In this document: in pieces, positions 32,627 through 38,105 of the stretch
How positions within the stretch are numbered: the first letter of the stretch is position 1
Layout of the letters: every line of letters begins with the position of its first letter
DNA from: a virus
DNA: 38,105 nucleotides
Virus record (IMG/VR): IMGVR_UViG_3300025669_000099
Location: 1-38,105 of that record
Direction: 5' to 3' (one strand)
Translations under genes and position numbers: made by a program
Notes under the pieces: model-generated
The model's database searches: none
What the model saw: only the letters and a program-made list of their open reading frames with translations
Told to the model about the DNA's origin: nothing

Positions 32627-32895
32627 GATACTTGATTCATAAATTTTTCTAATTCAGGATCTTCCTCAACCTTTTCTGCTACACTCTTATAAGCAGTATT
32701 TTTACTTACTTCCGGTGCTATGGCCTTTCCATATTTAGCAGCCTCAGCACGTTCTTTCATTTTTTCTTGAGGTGTTTGGTATTTTTTGGCCTTAGTGCCC
32801 AATATATCCTCAGCCTGTTTGGCCATTATATGCTTACAAGTTTGTTTAGTACCAAACTTAAATGAGGGGCAAGAGCAGACTGGTTTTCCATTCAC
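32623..32895 (-). CDS. SWIM-type zinc-finger protein, start uncertain
   Basis: The motif VCSCPSFKFGTKQTCKHIMA is a CxC...CxH SWIM finger, used for DNA or protein binding. The tail is charged and helical. The only ordinary start in frame is GTG at 32895, but it falls inside the first strand of the finger (YTIIEVNGKPVCSC). Upstream in the same frame the chain stays open for 21 more codons, to an A9 run inside the end of the SSB-like gene. So the true product may be a -1 frameshift extension of that gene, or may start at a rare codon. It is coupled to the VRR-NUC gene by ATGA. Confidence 0.7.
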   Translation of the reverse strand: MNGKPVCSCPSFKFGTKQTCKHIMAKQAEDILGTKAKKYQTPQEKMKERAEAAKYGKAIAPEVSKNTAYKSVAEKVEEDPELEKFMNQVS

Positions 32896-32948
32896 CTCTA
32901 TAATTGTGTAATCACCAGTCTTGCCTTTAATCTTGCTTGTTTTTAAGT

Positions 32949-33359
32949 TTAGTCGCTTTTTTTTTCAGCATCTTCATCCTCAAAAGGAGCTTCTTCATCC
33001 TTTTTAGATTTAGGTTTTTCTAATTCTTCAATAGTTATTACATTACAATATTCATTACCATTTGTAGCTTCGGTAATCTTAGTTGTAAATTTAACTATTT
33101 TATCTTTCAACGCTTCGGTATCAAATTTACCTTCAGCCTTATCAAGCTTAATGCCTGCAATTACCAAAATCTGATCAAATGATTCAAATCCTGGAGTGAA
33201 GAAAGATTTAAAAAGTGTTCCATCTTCTAATGTGAATTCCACAATGAGCTTATCTGCTCCATTGGGATTGTTATAGATGCTTACTGCATGTATGACTGCA
33301 TTATAATCACCATCTGCAATCATATTTGTTGCACCTCTTGTGTAAGGAAATTCTGCCAT
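32949..33359 (-). CDS. ssDNA-binding-like protein with acidic tail, 136 aa
   Basis: Residues ~14-95 form an OB-like strand series (YNAVIHAVSIYNNPNGADKL, IVEFTLEDGTLFKSFFTPGF), followed by an acidic end DEEAPFEDEDAEKKSD like the tails that recruit partners in SSB and gp2.5 proteins (DUF669-type in phage operons). It lies between exonuclease and SWIM/VRR-NUC genes, as in recombination modules. TAACCCCC lies 7 nt before ATG. Its last codons hold nine A in a row, a possible -1 slippery site. Confidence 0.65.
   Translation of the reverse strand: MAEFPYTRGATNMIADGDYNAVIHAVSIYNNPNGADKLIVEFTLEDGTLFKSFFTPGFESFDQILVIAGIKLDKAEGKFDTEALKDKIVKFTTKITEATNGNEYCNVITIEELEKPKSKKDEEAPFEDEDAEKKSD
32957..32965 (-). 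other. A9 run, possible -1 frameshift site
   Basis: On the minus strand the SSB-like frame reads GAA AAA AAA AGC GAC TAA. Slipping back one base on A-AAA-AAA continues into AAG CGA CTA and then in frame through the SWIM domain to 32623. An 8-bp inverted repeat (32877-32884 with 32914-32921) lies ~35 nt downstream, rather far for a classic stimulator. An assembly error in the homopolymer is the main alternative. Confidence 0.5.
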
Positions 33360-33386
33360 ATAATATGGGGGTTAAGAATTATAAAA

Positions 33387-33989
33387 TTATTTTAGCATAT
33401 TTTCTATTTCTTTAATTCTGTTTGTGCCTTTTGAAATGCCAATTTTCAATTTCTCTTGCATTTCAGGATCTATTTCAAATCTATGTATGATCAGGGATTT
33501 TGTAAAATTTGGATTGTATGCAACGAATACGCAATACTTTCTTTCACATATCAACATTTGCATTTGCATTTGACATATATATTCTTTTTTAATGCCATTA
33601 ATTCCTAATACCATTAGTTTTAAGAAGTTTTTATCATTTGGGCACTTCACCTCCACCATGCCCTCTTTATCGTCAATAAACTTATCAGGTGAGCAACCTG
33701 CACACCCATCATCTGATGATACAAATCCAACTGTTTCAGTTTTTACTTTTGCTTCCATTTCATACATATCTATAGCTTGAGATTCAAGCTCATTACCTCT
33801 TTCCATATCTTCATTACTATAACTTTCAGGTTCAGCAAATGAGAACTTTCTAGCCATAGTGTCTAATACTACTGTTTCAAGGCCATCCTTAGCAACACTA
33901 ATTGCATAAGCATTAGAAGCTGTGAGCTTTCCAGCTCTCAATTCGTGCCATTCAGGTGTATTTTGTTCAATATTATTGTGGATCTTCAT
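33387..33989 (-). CDS. YqaJ-like viral exonuclease (lambda-Exo type), 200 aa
   Basis: The motifs are those of phage recombinases of the YqaJ family: NTPEWHELRAGKLTASNA near residue 10, ERGNELESQA (Glu67, Glu69), GCSPDKFIDDKEGMVEVKCP with Asp102, Glu113 and Lys115 as metal and catalytic residues, and YICQMQMQML with Gln140. The enzyme digests 5' ends of dsDNA to make 3' single strands, which an annealing protein then joins. Annealing-protein and SSB candidates lie in the same operon. Length is normal. Confidence 0.88.
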   Translation of the reverse strand: MKIHNNIEQNTPEWHELRAGKLTASNAYAISVAKDGLETVVLDTMARKFSFAEPESYSNEDMERGNELESQAIDMYEMEAKVKTETVGFVSSDDGCAGCSPDKFIDDKEGMVEVKCPNDKNFLKLMVLGINGIKKEYICQMQMQMLICERKYCVFVAYNPNFTKSLIIHRFEIDPEMQEKLKIGISKGTNRIKEIENMLK

Positions 33990-33991
33990 GA

Positions 33992-34906
33992 CTATTTAAG
34001 GTTATAGGTTGCTATCTTTTTATAAAGTATTTTTGTAGTTTGAGTAGTGATTACATGAAAATCATCTTGAGTTTCAGTAGTACATCCATTATCAGTTAGA
34101 AATTTGATATATTCATCTTCCTTTTCAAGTTCAGCTTGCTTCTCAGCTTCTGCTTTCTTTTCTCTTTCTTCTTTATCCTCAGCTTCAATTCTTTTTCTTT
34201 CATCTTCTTCTTGCTTATCAATTAGATCTTGTTTTTCCTTTTCAGCTTTCTCTTCAACTTCTTTAACTGCATCTATTTTAGCTTGTTCAGCCTCTTCTGC
34301 TTTCTTTTTGGCTTCCTCTTTGACCTCCTTTGCCTTTGCTTTTCTTTCTTCTTCAGCTTCTTCCTCAGCTTTCAATCGTGATTCCTTTTTAGCATCCTCA
34401 ATTGACTTAGCTCTAGCAACTTCCTCTTCAGCTTCTATTATTTTTCTTTCTTTTTCCTCAAGGTATTCAGTCTTTTTTTCATTATAGAATGTTGTAAATT
34501 CTTCAGGTGATAATAACAATAATTCAGCATCAGAAATTTCTACACCAATTTCTGCAAGCCTTTCTTTTCTTTCCGGTAGTAATTCTTGCCTTTCAGCAAT
34601 TACTTTTTCCTCATCAATTTTAATTTGCTTTCCTAGTAATTCATTTTCAACAGGCTCAATCAATTCAATCAATTCTTTTTCTTTGGATATTACAGCCCTT
34701 TGAAAATCCAAAGCTTCTTGTCTTAATCCCTTTCCTGTTTTTTGTAGTTCTACTCTTACTTTTTTTAGATCCTTTCTTGCTTCATCTACTGCCTGATATC
34801 CCTCTTTATCATCAACTCCTTTGATTGTAAGGGCTTTATATTTATCAGCTAGTGTTAGTAGTTCAGCTTTTTTTGGAGAGAACTTATCCATGCTTAATTC
34901 AGTCAT
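33992..34906 (-). CDS. Long coiled-coil protein of the recombination module, 304 aa
   Basis: I chose ATG at 34906, which overlaps the upstream TGA by 8 nt (ATGACTGA), over an earlier ATG at 34936. Residues ~15-110 are helical with regular charges (DKYKALTIKGVDDKEGYQAV). Residues ~150-260 are an almost continuous Glu/Lys/Ala helix, ending in a small domain (TDNGCTTETQDDFHVITTQT). This resembles DUF1351-type proteins next to phage exonuclease and annealing genes, role unclear. It stops with TAG just before the exonuclease gene. Low complexity can mislead searches. Confidence 0.7.
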   Translation of the reverse strand: MTELSMDKFSPKKAELLTLADKYKALTIKGVDDKEGYQAVDEARKDLKKVRVELQKTGKGLRQEALDFQRAVISKEKELIELIEPVENELLGKQIKIDEEKVIAERQELLPERKERLAEIGVEISDAELLLLSPEEFTTFYNEKKTEYLEEKERKIIEAEEEVARAKSIEDAKKESRLKAEEEAEEERKAKAKEVKEEAKKKAEEAEQAKIDAVKEVEEKAEKEKQDLIDKQEEDERKRIEAEDKEEREKKAEAEKQAELEKEDEYIKFLTDNGCTTETQDDFHVITTQTTKILYKKIATYNLK

Positions 34907-35093
34907 TTTTAGGTTTGTTAGGTAGTAAAAATTCATTCATTGGTAATTTGTGCCATCCTGTTGTGTGCCTATCATCATTATATTGATATACACCCCCCTC
35001 TTCAGTTAGTCCATATAGTACATGAAGTATATCTCCAATTGCATTTATAGCTGTACCACACGCTATCTGCTTGAATTTAAGATTATTTGGCAT
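34899..35093 (-). CDS. 64-aa hypothetical protein
   Basis: The small protein reads like a mini beta fold with conserved-looking Gly/Tyr positions (INAIGDILHVLYGLTEEGGV, YQYNDDRHTTGWHKLPM). It overlaps the annealing-protein gene by 11 nt upstream and the coiled-coil gene by 8 nt downstream, so it is translated within a coupled run. The repeated W/Y pattern recalls one blade of a propeller or a tachylectin-like unit. Unrecognised. Confidence 0.65.
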   Translation of the reverse strand: MPNNLKFKQIACGTAINAIGDILHVLYGLTEEGGVYQYNDDRHTTGWHKLPMNEFLLPNKPKND

Positions 35094-35775
35094 CTTCTTT
35101 GGGGTTAGATTCTAATTCTTTTTTACGATCAGTAACAGCTTTACTAAATTCTTTACCTCTTCCCTCATTTTTCTTCCAATACTTTTTAAGCTCATCCACA
35201 GTTTCGAGAGCTTCAAGCTCTTCTTTGTACTGGCTTTCAGGCTCTTCAACATCTTCCATATCCTGAGTTACAAAATCTGAAGAACCTGTTGATGTAATAG
35301 TGCCATCAACCATAGCTCTTTTTTTAGCCATTTTAAGAACAGTATTAAACTGATCTTCTTTTTTAGGATTTTCAATTTGAGTTTCTTCTTGCTTCTCAGT
35401 TTCAGGATTAAATTTTTTAACTTTCCTATATCTATATTTTGATTCCATTGAAGAACAACTACCTACACCTTGAGCTAGTTTCATGCCATCAGAATTTCTA
35501 AACATTGAGCAAGTAACTATATATTCAACATGGCCATCAGGTAAATCTATTCTTTCAACCTCATACTCAGGATGAATTCCAAAGCATAAAGCTACTATTT
35601 CAGCACCAGCCTTATATAGAGTTCTCTTTTTTGTGCCAGGAATAATACCATAATGCTCTTTGTCCTTTAAAACATTTTTCATTAACTCAGTAAGTTGAGC
35701 CTTTTGTAAAAGGATTTCTTCAACTGAAAGACCTGTATTTTGGGTTTTGGTTGTTAGCTCTTGATCATCAGGCAT
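35083..35775 (-). CDS. Candidate ssDNA-annealing/recombination protein, 230 aa
   Basis: Residues ~25-180 match a phage family I associate with Rad52-like annealing proteins: LMKNVLKDKEHYGIIPGTKK, LYKAGAEIVALCFGIHPEYE, QGVGSCSSMESKYRYR, FNTVLKMAKKRAMVDGTITS and TGSSDFVTQDMED. The GIIPGT, KAGAE and KMAKKRA blocks are its signature. The C-terminal 50 residues are a charged helical tail. It precedes the coiled-coil protein, exonuclease and SSB, a full lambda-Red-like set. The Rad52 link is by memory of family context, so moderate confidence. Confidence 0.65.
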   Translation of the reverse strand: MPDDQELTTKTQNTGLSVEEILLQKAQLTELMKNVLKDKEHYGIIPGTKKRTLYKAGAEIVALCFGIHPEYEVERIDLPDGHVEYIVTCSMFRNSDGMKLAQGVGSCSSMESKYRYRKVKKFNPETEKQEETQIENPKKEDQFNTVLKMAKKRAMVDGTITSTGSSDFVTQDMEDVEEPESQYKEELEALETVDELKKYWKKNEGRGKEFSKAVTDRKKELESNPKEDAK

Positions 35776-35786
35776 GGTATTTTGGG

Positions 35787-35915
35787 TTATTGGTATAGTT
35801 TATTATCAATATCTTCAATTGGTGATTCATAATCCTCATCCATCAAATCAAAAGTAGGATCGTCTGCTCCGGTATATTCTCCATCTTCGTTGTAACCTTT
35901 TGGGATGTTGGACAT
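35787..35915 (-). CDS. 42-aa acidic protein, first gene after the recombination promoter
   Basis: ATG at 35915 gives 42 residues, very acidic (MSNIPKGYNEDGEYTGADDP, then TFDLMDEDYESPIEDIDNKL). The stop TAA also forms part of the TAACCC element 8 nt before the next ATG. It is first behind the promoter at 35998-36026 and its hairpin leader. Small acidic early proteins often inhibit host nucleases or mimic DNA, which is a guess here. Confidence 0.6.
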   Translation of the reverse strand: MSNIPKGYNEDGEYTGADDPTFDLMDEDYESPIEDIDNKLYQ

Positions 35916-35938
35916 ATTGTTATAGTTATTGATTGTCT

Positions 35939-35983
35939 AGGAATCGGGTAATCTATTTTGCCTATTGGCTAGATGGGATTCCT
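35939..35983 (-). promoter_or_regulatory. Structured leader hairpin before the recombination operon
   Basis: Three nested stems: AGGAATC (35939-35945)/GATTCCT (35977-35983), ATCTA (35951-35955)/TAGAT (35970-35974) and GCC/GGC (35960-35962/35967-35969) with a TATT loop. It begins about 8 nt after the predicted start site and ends 24 nt before ATG 35915. It could be an operator, stability element or attenuator. Confidence 0.55.
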
Positions 35984-35997
35984 TTGACTGCATGAGA

Positions 35998-36026
35998 ATA
36001 ATATCATAGATTTTAATAATAAGCAA
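35998..36026 (-). promoter_or_regulatory. Extended -10 promoter for the recombination operon
   Basis: Minus strand TTGCTT (36026-36021), 17 nt, TATTAT (36003-35998) with TGA before the -10. It reads into the 42-aa gene and probably the annealing, coiled-coil, exonuclease, SSB and VRR-NUC genes. Confidence 0.6.
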
Positions 36027-36081
36027 GGGATATTCATGTAATTAGCCCTTTTTTCACTTGACACAATTTTAATATATGTTA

Positions 36082-36225
36082 TCAACTATTAACATATTCA
36101 CACGAATTACACCACTTTTTCTTTCTATTGGTTTTGTAATTGCCACAGGCATCACATATATCCTTTTGATTCATCTTATCCAGCTCCTCATCATCTTCTA
36201 CTGATGTTTCATAAGTGTGATTCAT
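36082..36225 (-). CDS. 47-aa zinc-finger protein
   Basis: The ATG overlaps the upstream stop as ATGA, and TAACCCC lies 6 nt before it. Residues 1-20 are acidic and helical. The rest is CDACGNYKTNRKKKWCNSC, a CxxC-12-CxxC zinc ribbon with a basic loop. It is too short for an enzyme; nucleic-acid or polymerase binding is likely. It is the last gene before the internal promoter at 35998-36026. Confidence 0.65.
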   Translation of the reverse strand: MNHTYETSVEDDEELDKMNQKDICDACGNYKTNRKKKWCNSCEYVNS

Positions 36226-36518
36226 ATTTTTGGGGTTACTTGATGTTTGAAGCATAAATCCCTACCCCTTATTAATTGACTGGCTCTCTGTTGCCTTTGA
36301 CTGATTCTTTGCCCACAATCCTCACAGAATATGGTAATAGTATTTTCAGTTTTGTTTAACCGGATAAGTTCTGTTAGGGCTTTTTCTTCTCCACCATGCT
36401 TTTCAATAAAGACTGTCAATAGCTTCCGGCCTGAAATTTTTACGAGTTCAGGTTTCTTTTTTATCATAAAGGGATGCAGAATCCACCACTCGAAAAGCAA
36501 TCTACGTCTATTGTTCAT
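36222..36518 (-). CDS. Basic hypothetical protein with Cys/His cluster, 98 aa
   Basis: The start overlaps the upstream stop as ATGA. The protein is basic (MNNRRRLLFEWWILHPFMIK), with a helical middle, and has CEDCGQRISQRQQRASQLIR ending in a further Cys-Phe-Lys-His (LCFKHQ). These Cys and His could bind one zinc. Similar small CxxC..C..H proteins are common in phage early operons and DNA-binding roles are plausible. Family not recognised. Confidence 0.6.
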   Translation of the reverse strand: MNNRRRLLFEWWILHPFMIKKKPELVKISGRKLLTVFIEKHGGEEKALTELIRLNKTENTITIFCEDCGQRISQRQQRASQLIRGRDLCFKHQVTPKI

Positions 36519-36910
36519 AATATTCTATTACCTTTACTTGAATTACAGGATCGACATAAAGGTTGGATGTTAGTGATAAAATTAGTTCCTTTTTTTGTTA
36601 GAGGGATAACATGATCTCTAGTAAGTTTCATATCAGGATATTGTCCACGATATACTCCACATCTACGTATTTCTGAATGTGTCGGGCAAGGTGGTGAACT
36701 CCAAATAAAATCATACTCTTTATAGTGGTCTAATAGGTATTGGTGAGCATCAGTTACAATTATTTGGTCTTTAGGAAAGAAGTCAGAATAAATCTTAGCT
36801 ATATCTTTATCCCACTCCACAGCAGTTATATCGTGTCCTTCCCATAGTTTTCGATTACCGCCCAGACCACTATAAAGATTTAAAATAGATAATTTCTTTT
36901 TTTTCTGCAT
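36515..36910 (-). CDS. Chimeric gene: truncated C5-methyltransferase fused to an HNH fragment, 131 aa
   Basis: Residues 1-96 are the N-terminal part of a C5-cytosine methyltransferase: motif I LNLYSGLGGN, VEWDKDIAKIY, TDAHQYL and the catalytic PPCP motif (SSPPCPTHSE, 73-76), ending YPDMKL. Intact phage enzymes continue with the ENV and QRR motifs and a target-recognition domain, all missing here. Instead residues 97-131 read TRDHVIPLTKKGTNFITNIQ and PLCRSCNSSKGNRIL, the C-terminal half of an HNH endonuclease. The join (about 36623) looks like a deletion between two genes. Neither half should be active. Overlaps: 31 nt upstream, ATGA downstream. Confidence 0.8.
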   Translation of the reverse strand: MQKKKKLSILNLYSGLGGNRKLWEGHDITAVEWDKDIAKIYSDFFPKDQIIVTDAHQYLLDHYKEYDFIWSSPPCPTHSEIRRCGVYRGQYPDMKLTRDHVIPLTKKGTNFITNIQPLCRSCNSSKGNRIL

Positions 36911-37461
36911 ATTTTTTGTATTTTATTAAAACAATTTTTACAATAACTTTGTGCTTTTTTGTTACTAAATGTATGTTTTTCTTTTATATTCCATTTTTTA
37001 CATTTAATACAAAAATATTCACCTCTATCATTTGGTAATATACATCTTCTTGGTTTTATCCCATTTTTTCTTGCATTTATGTTCCATTCTTGTTTAGCAC
37101 ATTCCATACAAATATGGCTAGGTGTTTTATGTTTTAATGTTTTTCTTTTATAGAAGCTATCTAGTGGTAATAACTTTTTACAAATTTTACAAGGTTTTAA
37201 AATCCATTTACCATTTTTTTTAATCCAACCTGCGTGTATTCTAAAGTGGTCTGACTGAGTTACAAGCTCTAAATTATCAATGTGCCAATTTGCTTTATCC
37301 TCATCTATATGATGGAGTTGATAACCTTTTGGCTTTTTACCATATCTTTTTTCCCACACTAAGACGTGTACTTTTTTGTTCTTTCCATTGACCCACACTG
37401 TTGCATAGCCCTTTTTATCGAGCCATACTTTCTGACCGCAGTATAAGTTCAGTATCTTCAT
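36880..37461 (-). CDS. HNH endonuclease with zinc fingers and methyltransferase-like first residues, 193 aa
   Basis: I chose ATG at 37461, one base after the helicase stop. Residues 1-9 (MKILNLYCG) match the start of the C5-methyltransferase family, while the next gene again reads ILNLYSGLGG. From residue 10 the protein is an HNH_3-type homing endonuclease: KVWLDKKGYATVWVNGKNKK, KGYQLHHIDEDKANWHIDNL with His50-His51 and Asn63, then two paired CxxC knuckles (91/94 with 118/121; 151/154 with 174/177). It probably inserted at the 5' end of a methyltransferase gene. Confidence 0.8.
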   Translation of the reverse strand: MKILNLYCGQKVWLDKKGYATVWVNGKNKKVHVLVWEKRYGKKPKGYQLHHIDEDKANWHIDNLELVTQSDHFRIHAGWIKKNGKWILKPCKICKKLLPLDSFYKRKTLKHKTPSHICMECAKQEWNINARKNGIKPRRCILPNDRGEYFCIKCKKWNIKEKHTFSNKKAQSYCKNCFNKIQKICRKKRNYLF

Positions 37462-37462
37462 A

Positions 37463-38105
37463 TTAATTATTAACAAAATCTAAAGCTGCCGGATGAAAAC
37501 TAATCAGTTCCGGTCTAAAATTTTCCACATATAAATTTTCCATATCTCTTGCCCTTGATAGAGCCACATAAACTTGAGAGTGAGTAAATATTTTGTTCAA
37601 ATCACAATACACTTTATCCAGGCTCATGCCCTGAGCTTTGTGGATCGTGATTGCCCATGATAGCCTTAATGGTATTTGGCCTATTTTAGCCACCTCAACC
37701 ATTTGTCCATCTTTCTGTTTTTCTATTGGCATATATTCTCTTTTAACAATTATATCTTCTCCATTATCAAATCTCACCAATATCTTATTATCCATAATAT
37801 CCATAATTGTACCCGTGCTACCATTGGCCACCCCTAAAGCTATATAAGTATTTTTAAGCATCATTACCCTTGATCCTTTCTTTAAATCAACCTTTCTTTG
37901 TATGAGAGAATTTTGGAAAAACCAGTTTATTTCGTATTGATCCCCATCTGTAGAAGCCCAAAATTCTTTTAATGGATCTTTTAGCTCTTCCAATTTTGAG
38001 TAATTGATATTATCACATTCTCTATTTGTAGGGTAAAGCCTCACATAATCTTCATGAGGTCTATCTATACAACATTTGGCTTCAAAGCTTTTAAAATCAC
38101 TATAG
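37463..38105 (-). CDS. Pif1/Dda-like SF1 helicase, C-terminal part (partial at right edge)
   Basis: The frame is open to base 38105, so the N-terminal ATPase half lies beyond the window; the GTG at 38044 is an internal Val. Visible are VRLYPTNRECDNIN (a helicase motif following motif IV), GSRVMMLKNTYIALGVANGS with TGTIMDI (an SH3-like insert typical of Pif1/RecD2/Dda), the UvrD-C-like LSWAITIHKAQGMSLDKVY (motif V) and SQVYVALSRARDMENLYV (motif VI). It unwinds DNA 5' to 3', in replication or recombination. The stop is followed after 1 nt by the HNH gene. Confidence 0.88.
   Translation of the reverse strand, partial: YSDFKSFEAKCCIDRPHEDYVRLYPTNRECDNINYSKLEELKDPLKEFWASTDGDQYEINWFFQNSLIQRKVDLKKGSRVMMLKNTYIALGVANGSTGTIMDIMDNKILVRFDNGEDIIVKREYMPIEKQKDGQMVEVAKIGQIPLRLSWAITIHKAQGMSLDKVYCDLNKIFTHSQVYVALSRARDMENLYVENFRPELISFHPAALDFVNN

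Noticed and set aside
32877-32921. 8-bp inverted repeat as frameshift stimulator
   Set aside because: It starts about 35 nt after the A9 run, too far for a typical -1 stimulator, and an 8-mer with a 29-nt loop can arise by chance.
34104-34487. 127-codon plus-strand Ser/Phe/Leu-rich frame
   Set aside because: Antisense image of the Glu/Lys coiled-coil gene; GAA/AAA-rich codons read backwards give TTC/TTT.
36027-36064. Plus-strand terminator AAGGG/CCCTT with T-run near 36026-36057
   Set aside because: The stem is only 5 bp with a long AT loop, and no plus-strand gene ends here.
8592-36910. Alternative genetic code with TGA read as Gly or Trp
   Set aside because: TGA ends several genes at tight overlaps with the next ATG (8868-8870, 30618, 32623, 36222, 36515), and TAA/TGA stops give normal protein lengths.
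36880-37461. Group I intron carrying the HNH gene within the methyltransferase
   Set aside because: Splicing at the shared GGTC would give a neat methyltransferase start, but the ORF fills the whole insert, leaving no room for a ribozyme core, and the second copy repeats the ILNLYSG exon.
1-38105. Possible circular genome with the helicase continuing into the left-edge frame
   Set aside because: Joining 38105 to 1 puts a TAG two codons into the left-edge frame, and the left peptide does not resemble helicase ATPase motifs.

Overview
The window is an AT-rich, tightly packed tailed-phage (Caudoviricetes) genome fragment. Both ends cut through genes: a minus-strand reading frame is truncated at base 1 and a helicase at base 38105. 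Joining the two ends directly does not keep frame, so this is a linear piece of a larger genome, not a closed circle. Most starts lack a GGAGG-type Shine-Dalgarno and instead sit in A/T-rich runs ending in ATT-ATG. That is known for Bacteroidota and their phages, so a Bacteroidota host is the best guess. However, the clearest promoters look like ordinary sigma-70 sites (TTGNNN, 17-18 nt, TGn-TATNNT), which leaves the host open. The code is standard: TAA dominates and TGA is a stop in several ATGA gene overlaps. No tRNA, integrase, CRISPR array or IS element was seen.

Layout: (1) 1-983 is a divergent control region. It holds a minus-strand promoter, a candidate pseudoknotted leader RNA in front of a truncated Cys-rich gene, and six copies of GGGGTAAAGT(T) in three inverted pairs. 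(2) 984-13592 (+) is the packaging and head module: TerS, a TerL interrupted by a LAGLIDADG intein at its Walker A lysine, portal, a coiled-coil scaffold candidate, a promoter at 9772-9801, decoration-like protein, major capsid protein and a beta-helix-like protein. (3) 13611-29564 (+) is the tail, ejection and lysis module of a podovirus-like virion. It has two tail-fibre-like proteins with Sec signal peptides, two small holin-like proteins, a P22 gp10-like propeller candidate, a glycine-rich tail fibre, large internal-virion candidates (one with a CHAP hydrolase) and a C39-like endolysin candidate. (4) 29577-38105 (-) is the early and accessory module read toward the centre: Pif1/Dda-like helicase, HNH endonuclease, a methyltransferase-HNH chimera, small zinc proteins, an annealing-protein candidate, YqaJ exonuclease, SSB-like protein, SWIM zinc-finger ORF, VRR-NUC nuclease, HTH regulator, a secreted-protein moron cassette, a membrane-anchored lysozyme-like protein, zinc-ribbon and membrane microproteins, and a ubiquitin-like-fold candidate.

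The + strand builds and releases the virion. The - strand encodes recombination-dependent replication (annealing protein, exonuclease, SSB, helicase) and host interaction. The most interesting items are the pseudoknot leader with its own promoter, the phage ubiquitin-like protein, the promoter-secretion gene-hairpin cassette at 31583-31984, the possible -1 frameshift joining the SSB-like protein to a SWIM finger, and the wrecked methyltransferase/HNH locus.
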